Positions 1-7,948 of a stretch of 46,062 nucleotides of DNA are shown in pieces; position 1 is the first letter of the stretch, and each line of letters starts with the position of its first letter. Where the stretch lies: positions 1 through 46,062 of IMG/VR virus record IMGVR_UViG_3300009702_000035. One strand, written 5' to 3'. A program made the translations under genes and the position numbers. Source of the stretch: a virus. The notes below the pieces were generated by a model that saw only the letters and a program-made list of their open reading frames with translations, made no database searches and was not told the origin of the DNA.

Positions 1-735
1 CAACTGGCGCCAGTTGATCGCTGACCCTCCGGCTGTCCCGATCGTGAGCGGATCCTCGTCAATAACGAGCCAGGACGTCTCCTTGTTGACTGAACCTTCG
101 GCTACGGCGGTTCTGGCCCCCTGGGTGACCTTGTGGTCCTGGTCGAAGTCTGGTGCCCTAACCCAGTCACCTCCCGTAGCGTCGATGACACGCCAGATAC
201 CGTTTTCTCGCGTGTCCGCCTGGTCCTTGAGGAGGACACGGTCATCATCAACGAGGGCCACGCCGTCGAGAGAGGTCGGAGCCCCGCTTAAGGACCCCGT
301 ACCCAGTAACCCCCCGGTGGGGTTATAGATCGCCCCAACGTCTGCGGTCGACGCTGCTCGGACGCCGTTCTTGGGGTCCCGGGTGAAGAATTCCTCCTGC
401 TCGAGGTAGTCGATACGGTTGTCGAGACCGTCGAGGATATCCTGGAGGCCCTCTGGGGTAGGTCCAGATCCAGAAGGGATTGCACACCCAGAGGCGATCA
501 CGCGTCCGCCACCGAAAGTCGCGTCGGTCTGGTACTGGATGTAGAGCGTATCCCCTATGAGGGGGATGAAGGCGAGCTGGATCTGCCTGCTGTTGACCTC
601 TGCGTAGAGCGATCCCGAGAGGCGGCTGAGGTTATGGAAGACGGTGACCTGGCCGAGGACGCGCTCAAGCGACGTCGTGAATGTGTCCTCCACGCCGTCG
701 ATCTGCGTCGTCAGGTCCTCGGGTTGCCATGCCAC
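1..735 (-). CDS. Tail fibre / baseplate-type protein (3' end cut off by the window edge)
   Basis: The frame is open from a GTG at 735 to the left edge (245 codons); the C-terminus is outside. The start is chosen because GTGGAG lies 7 nt upstream and an in-frame TAA at 781-783 blocks any earlier start. Residues ~1-90 look like a virion attachment segment. From about residue 140 the pattern VRAASTADV, then SLDGVALVDDDRVLLKDQ, ENGIWRV and GDWVRAPDFD matches the beta-rich repeat common in phage tail fibre and collar proteins; this is family knowledge applied by eye. It would act at the virion surface in host recognition. It is the last visible gene of the minus-strand head and tail operon. A copy of the genome-wide palindrome (753-762) sits just upstream of its ribosome site. 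Confidence 0.8.
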   Translation of the reverse strand, partial: MAWQPEDLTTQIDGVEDTFTTSLERVLGQVTVFHNLSRLSGSLYAEVNSRQIQLAFIPLIGDTLYIQYQTDATFGGGRVIASGCAIPSGSGPTPEGLQDILDGLDNRIDYLEQEEFFTRDPKNGVRAASTADVGAIYNPTGGLLGTGSLSGAPTSLDGVALVDDDRVLLKDQADTRENGIWRVIDATGGDWVRAPDFDQDHKVTQGARTAVAEGSVNKETSWLVIDEDPLTIGTAGGSAINWRQL

Positions 736-773
736 CAGTTCGCTCCACTTTTGCGGTACCGCACGCGGGGCGA

Positions 774-1031
774 TTATGCCTTACGGAGGAACCGCGTGTC
801 ACACTGGACCTGCTGCTCGTCTTCCTTGATGGCCTTCTCGTGGAGGATGACCAACGCTTCCTTCGTCTGCTTGAACCTACCCGGACTAAACGCCGATGTA
901 GGGGTGGGAGACTTGGATTCCGCGACAGCCTCGGCCTTCTCATAGACCTTGTTTAGTGCGGCGTCAAGCCGTTCGATACACGCATCCAGCTGTTCGTCCT
1001 CTGGGAACTGTTGAGTAGGTGGTGCGGTCAT
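774..1031 (-). CDS. Small helical protein of unknown function
   Basis: 85 residues. The ATG at 1031 is preferred over the ATG at 1049 because AAAGGGAG lies about 8 nt before it. The protein is charged and mostly helical, with heptad-like spacing in its middle (LDAALNKVYEKAEAVAE) and a basic, Gln-rich C-terminus. No catalytic motif or membrane segment is visible. It lies between a small membrane protein and the tail fibre, so a virion-assembly or chaperone role is possible, but only position argues for it. It ends in TAA. Confidence 0.65.
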   Translation of the reverse strand: MTAPPTQQFPEDEQLDACIERLDAALNKVYEKAEAVAESKSPTPTSAFSPGRFKQTKEALVILHEKAIKEDEQQVQCDTRFLRKA

Positions 1032-1067
1032 AAAACGACTCCCTTTCATCTACCAACGCCCCGGATG

Positions 1068-1310
1068 CTACTCGTCTTCGTCTACCTCATCGAGGCCAGA
1101 CTCATCGAGCTGTTCGATCCCAGCCAGGACCTCGACAGCTTTGGTGACCCGCATGGCGATCAGGATCATGCGCTTCTTGTCGGAGCGTAGCTCTTTAAGG
1201 AGGTCCTGATTCTGCTTCCAGAGGAAGTAGCACATCAGCCCAAGGACAACCGCGACGGGCCCGGCAGCAATGAGCCCCTCGAGTGCCTTGGAGATCAACC
1301 TAGCTTCCAT
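1068..1310 (-). CDS. Small single-pass membrane protein (holin-like size)
   Basis: 80 residues. A short amphipathic N-terminus is followed by one hydrophobic segment at about residues 15-32 (GPVAVVLGLMCYFLW), then a charged helical tail ending in an acidic cluster. A GGGAG site lies ~10 nt before the ATG. One transmembrane helix with a charged cytoplasmic tail fits a holin accessory or other phage membrane protein; no lysin gene is visible beside it, so the holin reading is a guess. Confidence 0.65.
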   Translation of the reverse strand: MEARLISKALEGLIAAGPVAVVLGLMCYFLWKQNQDLLKELRSDKKRMILIAMRVTKAVEVLAGIEQLDESGLDEVDEDE

Positions 1311-1345
1311 CTGACTCTGCTCCCGCGTAGCCCGACCGACCTGGA

Positions 1346-1720
1346 CTAACCGAACTGGGTACCGTTGACCTGAACCTGCACCCTGCCGTCTGGGGCCGTG
1401 ACCCCAGCGATCAACCTCACCCGTAGCCGGGCGAAGGGACCGTCGGTAGCCGGGATCTGGAAGACGTTGGGCGCCCCACCAACCGTGACGGGGGTGGGGC
1501 CATCCAGGCTGACCTCGTCGTTCCCGACCAGGCCGAGGACCGTGCGCGTCACAGTCCCAGCTCCTCCCTCAGCCTTCGTTTGAACTGAGATCGGCGGACC
1601 GAATCCAGTCATGTTCATGTCGAAGTCAACGGTCTGCCCGTTGTTCAGTACGGGTCCTTGACCAGGCGCACCAGGGTCTGCCGGAGTCTTGGTCTGCCTG
1701 CTGAAGATGCGCTCGCCCAT
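1346..1720 (-). CDS. Probable small virion protein, function unknown
   Basis: 124 residues with a good ribosome site (GGGAG, 7 nt spacing). The sequence is rich in Gly, Val, Thr and Pro with alternating beta-type segments (VTRTVLGLVGNDEVSL, ARLRVRLIAGV) and no charged helices, as in small structural or decoration proteins of virions. Family not recognised. It sits between the head genes and the tail fibre. Confidence 0.6.
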   Translation of the reverse strand: MGERIFSRQTKTPADPGAPGQGPVLNNGQTVDFDMNMTGFGPPISVQTKAEGGAGTVTRTVLGLVGNDEVSLDGPTPVTVGGAPNVFQIPATDGPFARLRVRLIAGVTAPDGRVQVQVNGTQFG

Positions 1721-1723
1721 GTG

Positions 1724-1981
1724 TTATCTCCCAGCCCTCGAGGGGGCGCTGTCATGGCAGAGCTTCTTGAGGCTCCGTACGGCTGCATCGAACTGACGGC
1801 ACTCGCTGTTGAGGTAGTCGACTGCGTAGTTCGGTCCGCGACCCTCTGGGTCAACAAACCTGAACGTGAAACGCCCTCCCGGGCTCCGCGTCGAGCCCAG
1901 CAGTTTGAGTCCCATCATGTGTACAAACGCAGCCGTTCCGAGGTCAGACGTCTCGTAGCTCGGGACGGCGCTTCCGGCCAC
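1724..1981 (-). CDS. DUF5659-like small phage protein
   Basis: 85 residues. The segment TSDLGTAAFVHMMGLKLLG followed by FTFRFVDPEGRG and a C-terminal helix with SECRQFDAAVRSLKKL resembles the DUF5659 pattern (TSDL..AA.L...G..L, F.F, then R.LK.L); this assignment is by eye. It begins with GTG directly after the TAG of the upstream gene and in the same frame, with no Shine-Dalgarno of its own. It must therefore be made by re-initiation or by readthrough of that TAG. It ends in TAA. Confidence 0.6.
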   Translation of the reverse strand: MAGSAVPSYETSDLGTAAFVHMMGLKLLGSTRSPGGRFTFRFVDPEGRGPNYAVDYLNSECRQFDAAVRSLKKLCHDSAPSRAGR

Positions 1982-2575
1982 CTAGTTGCTGCCGGTCTTC
2001 TTGGTCTTCTTCTTGGTGACGCGCTTCTTCGCCTTCTTCTTGGCGACGAGCTTCGGCTCTGCCGGCGCGTCGTCCTTGATCAGGTCATCGAGGTCAGCGA
2101 GGTCATCTGCACTGGCAGTCTCCTGGGCCTCATGCTCAGGCGGGTCATCGGTCTTGGTGAGGGCCTCCCAGTCCTCGTCGCTGTCGTCATCTGAGAGGTC
2201 CATCTCCTCATCGGTCGGGTTGGTCTCGCTACTGTGCTTGACCTCCGTCCGGTTCGGCGTGTGGACCTTCTGTGGCAACGGGATCGGAGCAGTCGCCTCG
2301 GCCTTGACCTGTTTCTCAGTGACGTCGAGCGCCTCTGCCTCGCCCTTGGTCACGACCTGGAACACGGGCTTACTCGAGTAGTCGAGCGGGTTGTTCCGGG
2401 CATTCTCGAGCTTGCGCGCGGTAGCGAGGTCGACTTCGTACCAGCCGCGCCGCCAGTCGAACTTGGGGTAGCCGGACCCGCTCAGGGTGTAGGTCTCGGC
2501 CATGTGACCCGTCCTCTTGTTGGGCGGGATGATCCGCACCAACATCGTCTTGGGCTTGGTCTTCGCAGCGGCCAT
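1982..2575 (-). CDS. Acidic/basic-tailed virion-region protein, unknown function
   Basis: 197 residues with a strong ribosome site (GGAG, 7 nt). A folded N-terminal part (about 1-70, with YTLSGSGYPKFDWRRGWYEV) is followed by a long acidic, Asp/Glu-rich stretch (about 120-165) and a very basic tail (KKKAKKRVTKKKTKK). Such alternation suggests contact with both protein and DNA, but no family is recognised. It ends in TAG, which is immediately followed in frame by the GTG of the DUF5659-like gene. Confidence 0.6.
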   Translation of the reverse strand: MAAAKTKPKTMLVRIIPPNKRTGHMAETYTLSGSGYPKFDWRRGWYEVDLATARKLENARNNPLDYSSKPVFQVVTKGEAEALDVTEKQVKAEATAPIPLPQKVHTPNRTEVKHSSETNPTDEEMDLSDDDSDEDWEALTKTDDPPEHEAQETASADDLADLDDLIKDDAPAEPKLVAKKKAKKRVTKKKTKKTGSN

Positions 2576-2693
2576 CTTGGTCTCCTTGGTCTTGGTCTCT
2601 AATCAGTTAGTAGTGAACGAGAAGCGGCGGGCCCATCAAGTCTGCGGTACCGCAAACCCTCCGGTCCCGCCGTATCGTTGTGATGTCTGGGAC

Positions 2694-3077
2694 CTACTGG
2701 GCGAGGATGATGGCCTCGAACGACCCACCGAGGGCCGTGGCGAGGTCACCGCCGTTAGCGAACTCGGCCAACGCAGCCGGGGCAGCGCCGTTCGAGTTGT
2801 AGGCGAGGATCTTGTTAGTGGCGCGGTCCCAGTGAAGGACGATGCCCAGCTTCCCGCTCTCGGGGAGAACGGTGAGGATGTCCGGCGCCTTGTCGTAGCC
2901 CGCGAGGGACTGGAGCAGGGCAGCGGCATCGAAGTCCTCACCACCAGTCGCGTACGTTCCGGTAAGGGTAACGATGGCGCGCATGGCGATGAGGGGAGCG
3001 GACGGCATCTGACCACCACGGCCCGTCACGGGGATCGTGGGGTCAATGGCGGTGGGAAGGGCGACGGTGTTCGCCAT
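2694..3077 (-). CDS. Small structural protein downstream of the major capsid gene
   Basis: 127 residues with ribosome site AGGAGA 7 nt before ATG. It is Ala/Gly-rich and mildly hydrophobic, with LTGTYATGGEDFDAAALLQ near the middle, a pattern found in small phage structural proteins encoded next to capsid genes (recognised by eye only). Position directly after the capsid gene suggests a head decoration or stabilising protein. The ~115 bp after its stop hold one exact GCGGTACCGC palindrome at 2644-2653. Confidence 0.6.
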   Translation of the reverse strand: MANTVALPTAIDPTIPVTGRGGQMPSAPLIAMRAIVTLTGTYATGGEDFDAAALLQSLAGYDKAPDILTVLPESGKLGIVLHWDRATNKILAYNSNGAAPAALAEFANGGDLATALGGSFEAIILAQ

Positions 3078-3134
3078 GGTGTTTCTCCTGTTGGATGTTC
3101 TGTTCGATCTTGTTCAGAGACGAGCTAGGTGAAC

Positions 3135-3159
3135 CCCGGGGAGGGGTGGCCTCCCCGGG
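3135..3159 (-). terminator. Strong GC hairpin just downstream of the major capsid gene
   Basis: Perfect 10-bp arms (3135-3144 and 3150-3159, CCCGGGGAGG/CCTCCCCGGG) with a 5-nt loop, 10 bp past the capsid stop on the minus strand. No T-tract follows on either strand, so it is not a classical intrinsic terminator. It could attenuate transcription or protect the 3' end of capsid mRNA. Confidence 0.45.
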
Positions 3160-3168
3160 TCGTTAGGC

Positions 3169-4104
3169 CTAGCTGACGGTGATGCCGTCGGCGCGGACGG
3201 TCGCACGCTTCTCAGCGAAACGGACGTCGAACCGCAGGGTAGCTACGATGATGAGCACGCCCGCCGAGATGTCCTTGTCGGTCTCGATCTTGACGCGCCG
3301 CCAGATGCCGACGTTGATGTTCTTCGGGTCGGTGAGCAAGACCTGGGTCTCGTTCGTGCCGACGCCGAGGTTCTCGGGAAACACCGGGACGTCGATCACA
3401 GGGATGCCGCTGTAGGCGACCGGCACGTCCTCCTGGAGGTAGCGGTCACCGAGCGAGGTCTCCCGGGCGTTGGTGGAGTCCCGGTAGTCCAGCTCAGCGT
3501 CGACCGAGGTCAGGAACCGCATCCGCCGCTTGTTCCGCAGGAACTCGGTCGGCATGGCCTTGAGCATGTCCCGGAAGATCGTCTTGGTCAGGGGGTTCGC
3601 CCCGACCGCAACGGTGTTCACCGACGCCTGCTTGAGGATGCCGTCGAACTTGGCGAGGAACGGGTCCGTCGAGGCGGTGTCGCCGTTGACGAGCATCTCA
3701 TCCATGTCCAGCGCGACCCGCTCAGCCAGGACGGCCATCACGGTCTGCCGGAGGTTGCCACGCTCGAGTGAGTCCTCGAGGACCTCGTTGTTCAGGCGGA
3801 TCTCAGCCCTGAACAGCTGAGCGTTCAGCTCCTCCTTGTCCATCTCGGGGGCCGCGCGGTCAGCGGCACCGAGCGCCTGGGCCTCCGTGCCAGCACGGAG
3901 CACGCGGCTGGCAAAACGGATCTTCTCCAGCAGCTGCGTCGGAGCCCGCATGGGCACGACGGTGGACATCGGCATGACCACGCTCTCGTTGATGAGAGTG
4001 CGGATCAGCCGGCGGGCCTGGGCGGCGACAAGCGCACCACCCCCGGTGGTCAGGTCGGACAGGTTGAGGTCCGCCTTCTGGATCAGAGAACGGTTCCCGA
4101 TCAT
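3169..4104 (-). CDS. Major capsid protein, HK97 fold
   Basis: 311 residues with an ideal Shine-Dalgarno (GGAGG, 7 nt). The order of features is that of an HK97-type capsid protein: an N-terminal helix (about 25-45), a beta segment with LRAGTEAQALG, the E-loop/spine region (AEIRLNNEVLEDSLERGN), then the P-domain (ALDMDEMLVNGDTAS, DPFLAKFDGILKQ) and C-terminal A-domain strands (GIPVIDVPVFPE, VLIIVATLRFDVRF). The length is typical. It builds the icosahedral shell together with the upstream scaffold-like and protease genes. It ends with TAG-GCC-TAA, a near-tandem double stop, followed by the hairpin at 3135-3159. Confidence 0.9.
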   Translation of the reverse strand: MIGNRSLIQKADLNLSDLTTGGGALVAAQARRLIRTLINESVVMPMSTVVPMRAPTQLLEKIRFASRVLRAGTEAQALGAADRAAPEMDKEELNAQLFRAEIRLNNEVLEDSLERGNLRQTVMAVLAERVALDMDEMLVNGDTASTDPFLAKFDGILKQASVNTVAVGANPLTKTIFRDMLKAMPTEFLRNKRRMRFLTSVDAELDYRDSTNARETSLGDRYLQEDVPVAYSGIPVIDVPVFPENLGVGTNETQVLLTDPKNINVGIWRRVKIETDKDISAGVLIIVATLRFDVRFAEKRATVRADGITVS

Positions 4105-4177
4105 GTTTCCTCCTATTGGATTGCTTTCGCGTCGGGGTTCAGCGCACCGCCTGGAGGCGGATCAGCCGGTGGGGAAG

Positions 4178-5905
4178 TTAGTCGTGAGTCTCCTTGCCGT
4201 CCCAGGCAGCGAGGTCACGAGGCCAGTAACAGTTGTCCTTGTCCGAGTCGTCACCCTTCGTGACGTCCTCGATCGACTCACCGTCCGAAGGCGGGGCCGA
4301 GGGAGCGCTCCGCGACTTGCGGAGCTTGGACAGCTCGCCGCGGAGCTTACCGATCTCGGCATCCTTGTCAGCCATCACGCCCTTGACGCGCTCGTCGAGC
4401 ATGGACTCGACCTGCTTAAGGAGGTTAGCGGTACCGCCAGTTCCCTCGCCCATGACATCGTCCATCGTGCCGATCATGGACGTGTCGGGCTGGACGCCGC
4501 TGCCCATGTTGGGCGCGCTGGGGTCGGTCGTGCGGACGTCCGCGACTCCAGAGAGGGCAGCTGCTGCACCGCGCTTGTGGACCTGCATCTCGCTGATGAG
4601 TCCAGACAGGACGGAGCCGACCTTGTTGAACTTCTCCATCGAGATGCTCCCACTGCGGAGGTCACCGAGTGCGTCCTTCAGCAGACTGACGGCGCTCTTG
4701 AGGCGGTTCAGACGGTCGCCACGCATGGGGCGACCGACCTTCTCCGTCTCGGTCTGAGTGATGACGGGCGCGACGTCGCCGGAGACGTCCTTGGTCGGGT
4801 TGAGCATGACCTTCATCAGGGCCTCCATCTTGTCCATCTTTGCGTTCGCCGTATTGGCGTTCATCCGAGCTGCGACGCCGGCCGCCATGCCCAGGTTGGG
4901 GAACTTGCCGTGGACCTTGCCCTGGCCGTCGACGACTGCGAACGATCCGTCCATGGGCTTGACCATGAACTGCTTCTCGACGTCCTGGACCACGCGCATC
5001 TGCTCCACCGCAGCGTCGATCAGGTCGACCTCACCCGCGGCATCCTCGAGGATGCCCGCCACGGCCTTCTCGAGCAAGGCTGCATGTCCGTGGATGACAG
5101 ATCCGACCTCGAACTGGTCCGCGACATCCGAGCCCTTCTCGATCCCGTCCGTCTGGAGGGCGACGAAGACGTCCATCAGGCCGCCCATCGTAGACTCGAC
5201 TGCCTTGAGGACCTGGCCGCGCTGGTCTGCATTCAGGCTCGAGAGCAGGATGACCGACTCACCCTTCGCCTGGGGAACACGGGCCAGGAGGTCAGCGGTG
5301 TCGTTGATCCTCCGAGCCTGAGCTGCATCGAGGATGGTCACGCCGTCGAGGTCCTGCTTCAGGGACTCGAGCCGGCGACCGACCTCCTGGAGCACCTGCC
5401 AGGACTCGTCCTTGTAGGACTTGGTCAGCGGACCAGCCTCATCGAGGTTCGTGTTGACCGGGATCATCAGGCCGCTGTTCTTGCAGGTGATCCCGGCCAG
5501 GCCCTTGAGCATGAACTGGATCGCCCGGACCTCACTGCTGTAGGCCGGGGGAACCTCGCTGTCGTTCTTCGCCACGTCCGCGGCCTCGATCGCCGCCCTC
5601 AGGTAGTCCACCCGCTCACGGGCATCCTGGATCACAGCGACCGTGACGGCCTTGCCGACCTCGGACTTGACCTCAACCTTGACCTCCGTCTTGGGCTCTG
5701 CCTCTTGCACGGTGGTCTCGTCGTTCACCTTGGTCGTAGCGCCCACTTCTTCCTCCTGCTGCCGCTTCACCAGTAGGAAGCGTCGTTTGTTGGCTGCACG
5801 ATCCACGAGACTGACCTCGCGGGTGTCCATGTCACTGAGGCGACCGACGCGCTTGGCGTTTTCGTGTTCCTCGATGTCCATGATGTCGTTCAGCGTGTTG
5901 TTCAT
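4178..5905 (-). CDS. Scaffold-like protein with a prohead-protease-type N-terminal motif
   Basis: 575 residues. Near the N-terminus (about 29-45) is VSLVDRAANKRRFLLVKR, the short motif common at the start of phage prohead protease and scaffold polyproteins. The rest is long, helical and charged with coiled-coil character, and a Gly/Ser-rich linker (about 455-490) precedes a C-terminal helix and an Asp-rich end. Directly upstream of the capsid gene, this fits an internal scaffold or core protein. No catalytic Ser/His pair is obvious, so it is probably not the protease itself. The ATG at 5905 lacks a clear Shine-Dalgarno and overlaps the stop of a 28-codon ORF (ATGA). The codons for GGTA near residue 490 contain a GCGGTACCGC copy (4428-4437). 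Confidence 0.7.
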   Translation of the reverse strand: MNNTLNDIMDIEEHENAKRVGRLSDMDTREVSLVDRAANKRRFLLVKRQQEEEVGATTKVNDETTVQEAEPKTEVKVEVKSEVGKAVTVAVIQDARERVDYLRAAIEAADVAKNDSEVPPAYSSEVRAIQFMLKGLAGITCKNSGLMIPVNTNLDEAGPLTKSYKDESWQVLQEVGRRLESLKQDLDGVTILDAAQARRINDTADLLARVPQAKGESVILLSSLNADQRGQVLKAVESTMGGLMDVFVALQTDGIEKGSDVADQFEVGSVIHGHAALLEKAVAGILEDAAGEVDLIDAAVEQMRVVQDVEKQFMVKPMDGSFAVVDGQGKVHGKFPNLGMAAGVAARMNANTANAKMDKMEALMKVMLNPTKDVSGDVAPVITQTETEKVGRPMRGDRLNRLKSAVSLLKDALGDLRSGSISMEKFNKVGSVLSGLISEMQVHKRGAAAALSGVADVRTTDPSAPNMGSGVQPDTSMIGTMDDVMGEGTGGTANLLKQVESMLDERVKGVMADKDAEIGKLRGELSKLRKSRSAPSAPPSDGESIEDVTKGDDSDKDNCYWPRDLAAWDGKETHD

Positions 5906-5988
5906 GCCAGATTGACCGTGTCGGGTGTCCTTGGTGCCGGGTCCTTGATGGACGACCTGGCTAGCTCGCCTGACTTTACTTGCTTCAT
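5902..5988 (-). CDS. Possible 28-residue coupling ORF
   Basis: ATG at 5988 to TGA, overlapping the next start as ATGA; AGGTG lies just before the ATG. Its end (RTPDTVNLA) resembles the end of the upstream protease (RTPDTVQVT). The same frame is open and coding-like back to about 6048 (YEVIRSRFALPHDRDLDQV) but has no start codon there. It may be a coupling leader, a duplicated C-terminus or the product of frameshifting from the protease gene. Confidence 0.35.
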   Translation of the reverse strand: MKQVKSGELARSSIKDPAPRTPDTVNLA

Positions 5989-6052
5989 CAGCACCTGGTC
6001 AAGGTCCCGATCATGCGGTAACGCAAAACGTGACCGGATGACCTCATAGCGG

Positions 6053-7462
6053 CTAAGTCACCTGTACGGTGTCTGGGGTCCTCAGCGCGGAGCCGCCGAT
6101 AGAGAACCCGGTCAGCCTCCCGCTCTTGACGTCCTCCCAGATCCTGTCGTCAAGAACCCGAACCCGAAGCAGCCAGGTGCCCTTCTTGACCGACTGGCCT
6201 CTCATGTCGAAGGTGACCGGGGCCAGGTAAGACTCCAGGGGCAGGATGGACTGGATGATGTCCTGGTGCATGAGCCCGAACTGCTGATACCGCTCCAAGA
6301 AGCGGTATGCCGTCTTGCGGATCTCGTCTTCGTTGTAGATGTCGTTCTGGCTGTCGATGGTCTCGGGCTCGAGGACGATGCCGAATACCGTCCTCTCCTC
6401 CTCACTGTCGACCTTGATGACGCTGATCTCGCGCTTGACCATCACGTCTTGCGGTACCGCAAGGTCAGATTCGGTCTTCGATGAGGAGACTCGCCTGAGG
6501 ACCTTACCGCTGCCTAGCTCGATCACCGTCCGCTCGAACTCGCCACCACTCTCGCCCCAGACCTCAAGGGAATTCATGGTAAAGCTACCGCCCTCACCGT
6601 CATCGAGGTTCACGGGTGTGCCAGGCTCGTTGTAGCGCAGGGTGACGTGTGGCTTAAACGGGGTCATCCTCTTCGGCCTGAACCCCGCCTGTTCGAGTGC
6701 CTTGATGAGCATGTCGTGCATGGCCTCGAACGAGTGTCCGTCGCCACACATCCGTGGGACTAGGTACTCGACGTCGGAGCCACTGAAGCTGCGGAACACT
6801 CCCTTGTCTGACAGCTCCACCCTACAGGGCTGTACCTGCTTCAGGGCATCACCCACGGCGAGGATCAGCTTCTCGTAGTCCGCCCTCCCTATCTCACCCA
6901 TCTGGAGGACAGTGGCGTGCAACGGAGACTCGTCATCGCCACGCGTAGCCGGGAGGTCCTTAGCGATTTCAGGTGGAATCCTGAGGAACAGGCCGACGCT
7001 CTCCGTACCACTCTTCGCCAGGAGGTTTCGGACCTCGTTGGCGATGTCAGCGCTCTCAAACGTCCCGAGGACTATCCCGGGGTGACCCTGGACTAGGTCA
7101 AACTTACCCGTCACGGGATTCTGGACCACACGAAACAGGCTATTGCCCTGTGCTGGCTGGAGGATACCTGGACTGGTATCAGCTTGCGGTACCGCAAGCT
7201 GATCCAACGGGAGGGACTTGGAAACCAGGCGGATGTCACGCTCAGCATCTGCGAGATCGTAACCCTCTGGCGGGCCGCCCAGGTCTTCCTCAGCTGTGAA
7301 TGCGGCTGACCACGAGTCGATAGCTGCCTGGCAGGCCGGATCCCCCATCTTGATCACTGCGAGGCCCGTGACGAGCCTCTGGTAGGCCTCTAAGCCCTCG
7401 CCTGTGATTGAGTAGGTCTCGTTTGGGGAATTCACCGTGGTGTTCTCGTCGTTGACCTCCAT
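6053..7462 (-). CDS. Capsid maturation protease (XkdF/S78_2-like) fused to a 2H phosphoesterase domain
   Basis: 469 residues in three parts. Residues 1-105 are helical and unassigned. Residues ~105-320 hold a 2H phosphoesterase (LigT-like) domain with its two HxT motifs at about 182-184 (SPLHATVLQ) and 272-274 (KPHVTLRY). Residues ~340-469 match the XkdF-like protease domain: TVFGIVLEPETIDSQNDIY, GLMHQ at about 396-400, ESYLAPV, VKKGTWLLRVRV and GRLTGFSIGGSA. The protease would mature the prohead; 2H enzymes act on 2',3'- or 2',5'-linked phosphoesters. Both interdomain linkers contain LAVPQ, encoded by exact palindrome copies (7186-7195 and 6451-6460). The ATG has no ribosome site and lies six codons past the in-frame TAG of the previous gene. 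Confidence 0.8.
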   Translation of the reverse strand: MEVNDENTTVNSPNETYSITGEGLEAYQRLVTGLAVIKMGDPACQAAIDSWSAAFTAEEDLGGPPEGYDLADAERDIRLVSKSLPLDQLAVPQADTSPGILQPAQGNSLFRVVQNPVTGKFDLVQGHPGIVLGTFESADIANEVRNLLAKSGTESVGLFLRIPPEIAKDLPATRGDDESPLHATVLQMGEIGRADYEKLILAVGDALKQVQPCRVELSDKGVFRSFSGSDVEYLVPRMCGDGHSFEAMHDMLIKALEQAGFRPKRMTPFKPHVTLRYNEPGTPVNLDDGEGGSFTMNSLEVWGESGGEFERTVIELGSGKVLRRVSSSKTESDLAVPQDVMVKREISVIKVDSEEERTVFGIVLEPETIDSQNDIYNEDEIRKTAYRFLERYQQFGLMHQDIIQSILPLESYLAPVTFDMRGQSVKKGTWLLRVRVLDDRIWEDVKSGRLTGFSIGGSALRTPDTVQVT

Positions 7463-7480
7463 GAGGGGATAGGTAACTCG

Positions 7481-7948
7481 CTAGCTTGTAGCCTTCAGGA
7501 TCGACGGGAGGTCAGATCCTGACACCTGTTGCCCAGCCTGGTTGCGGGCCTTGAGCCAGGCAGAGGCCACACGGCGCTTCACACCGGCTATGGCCTCTGT
7601 TGGGAGTTGGACCCGGTTGCCGCGGAACCCAGAGGGGCTTAGGGCCATCGTGGCAGCAGCGGTAAGCCTCACCGATGGTCTGCCGGCCCTAGCGTCATCT
7701 GGGGTATCGAACAGACGCAGCTTCCAGGTACTCGGCTTCGTGGGGTCTGGAACGTACGCGAATGCTGAGGCCGGGAAGGCCACGCCGTCGACGGTTCGTG
7801 CTGTTTGCTTATTCATGGATCGCTCGAAGGTTGAGGAACAGAAGGCCAGTCGCTGATCTGTCCGGGGGAAGTCACGAGTTGCTTCTGCGCTCGACATGCA
7901 GCGAGGCAGGAACTCGTCATGTGTTTCCCCCGGACGAGGATCGGGCAC
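7481..7948 (-). CDS. Head-associated protein with a phage capsid-module motif
   Basis: 155 residues beginning at GTG, overlapping the previous stop as TAGTG. The N-terminus has a conserved pattern seen in phage protease and head proteins (PGETHDEFLPRCM, DFPRTDQRLAFC). It is followed by a second module (VDGVAFPASAFAYVPDPTKP, then STWKLRLFD, FRGNRVQLP) also found fused to head morphogenesis proteins. No enzyme activity can be assigned. Its TAG (7481-7483) is followed by open frame (RVTYPL) running straight into the protease gene, so the two may form one polyprotein by re-initiation or readthrough. Confidence 0.7.
   Translation of the reverse strand: MPDPRPGETHDEFLPRCMSSAEATRDFPRTDQRLAFCSSTFERSMNKQTARTVDGVAFPASAFAYVPDPTKPSTWKLRLFDTPDDARAGRPSVRLTAAATMALSPSGFRGNRVQLPTEAIAGVKRRVASAWLKARNQAGQQVSGSDLPSILKATS

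Noticed and set aside
3836-5776. 646-codon plus-strand open frame opposite the scaffold-like gene
   Set aside because: It has no ribosome site and its composition mirrors the minus-strand codons; the minus strand carries the prohead-type motif and fits the operon.
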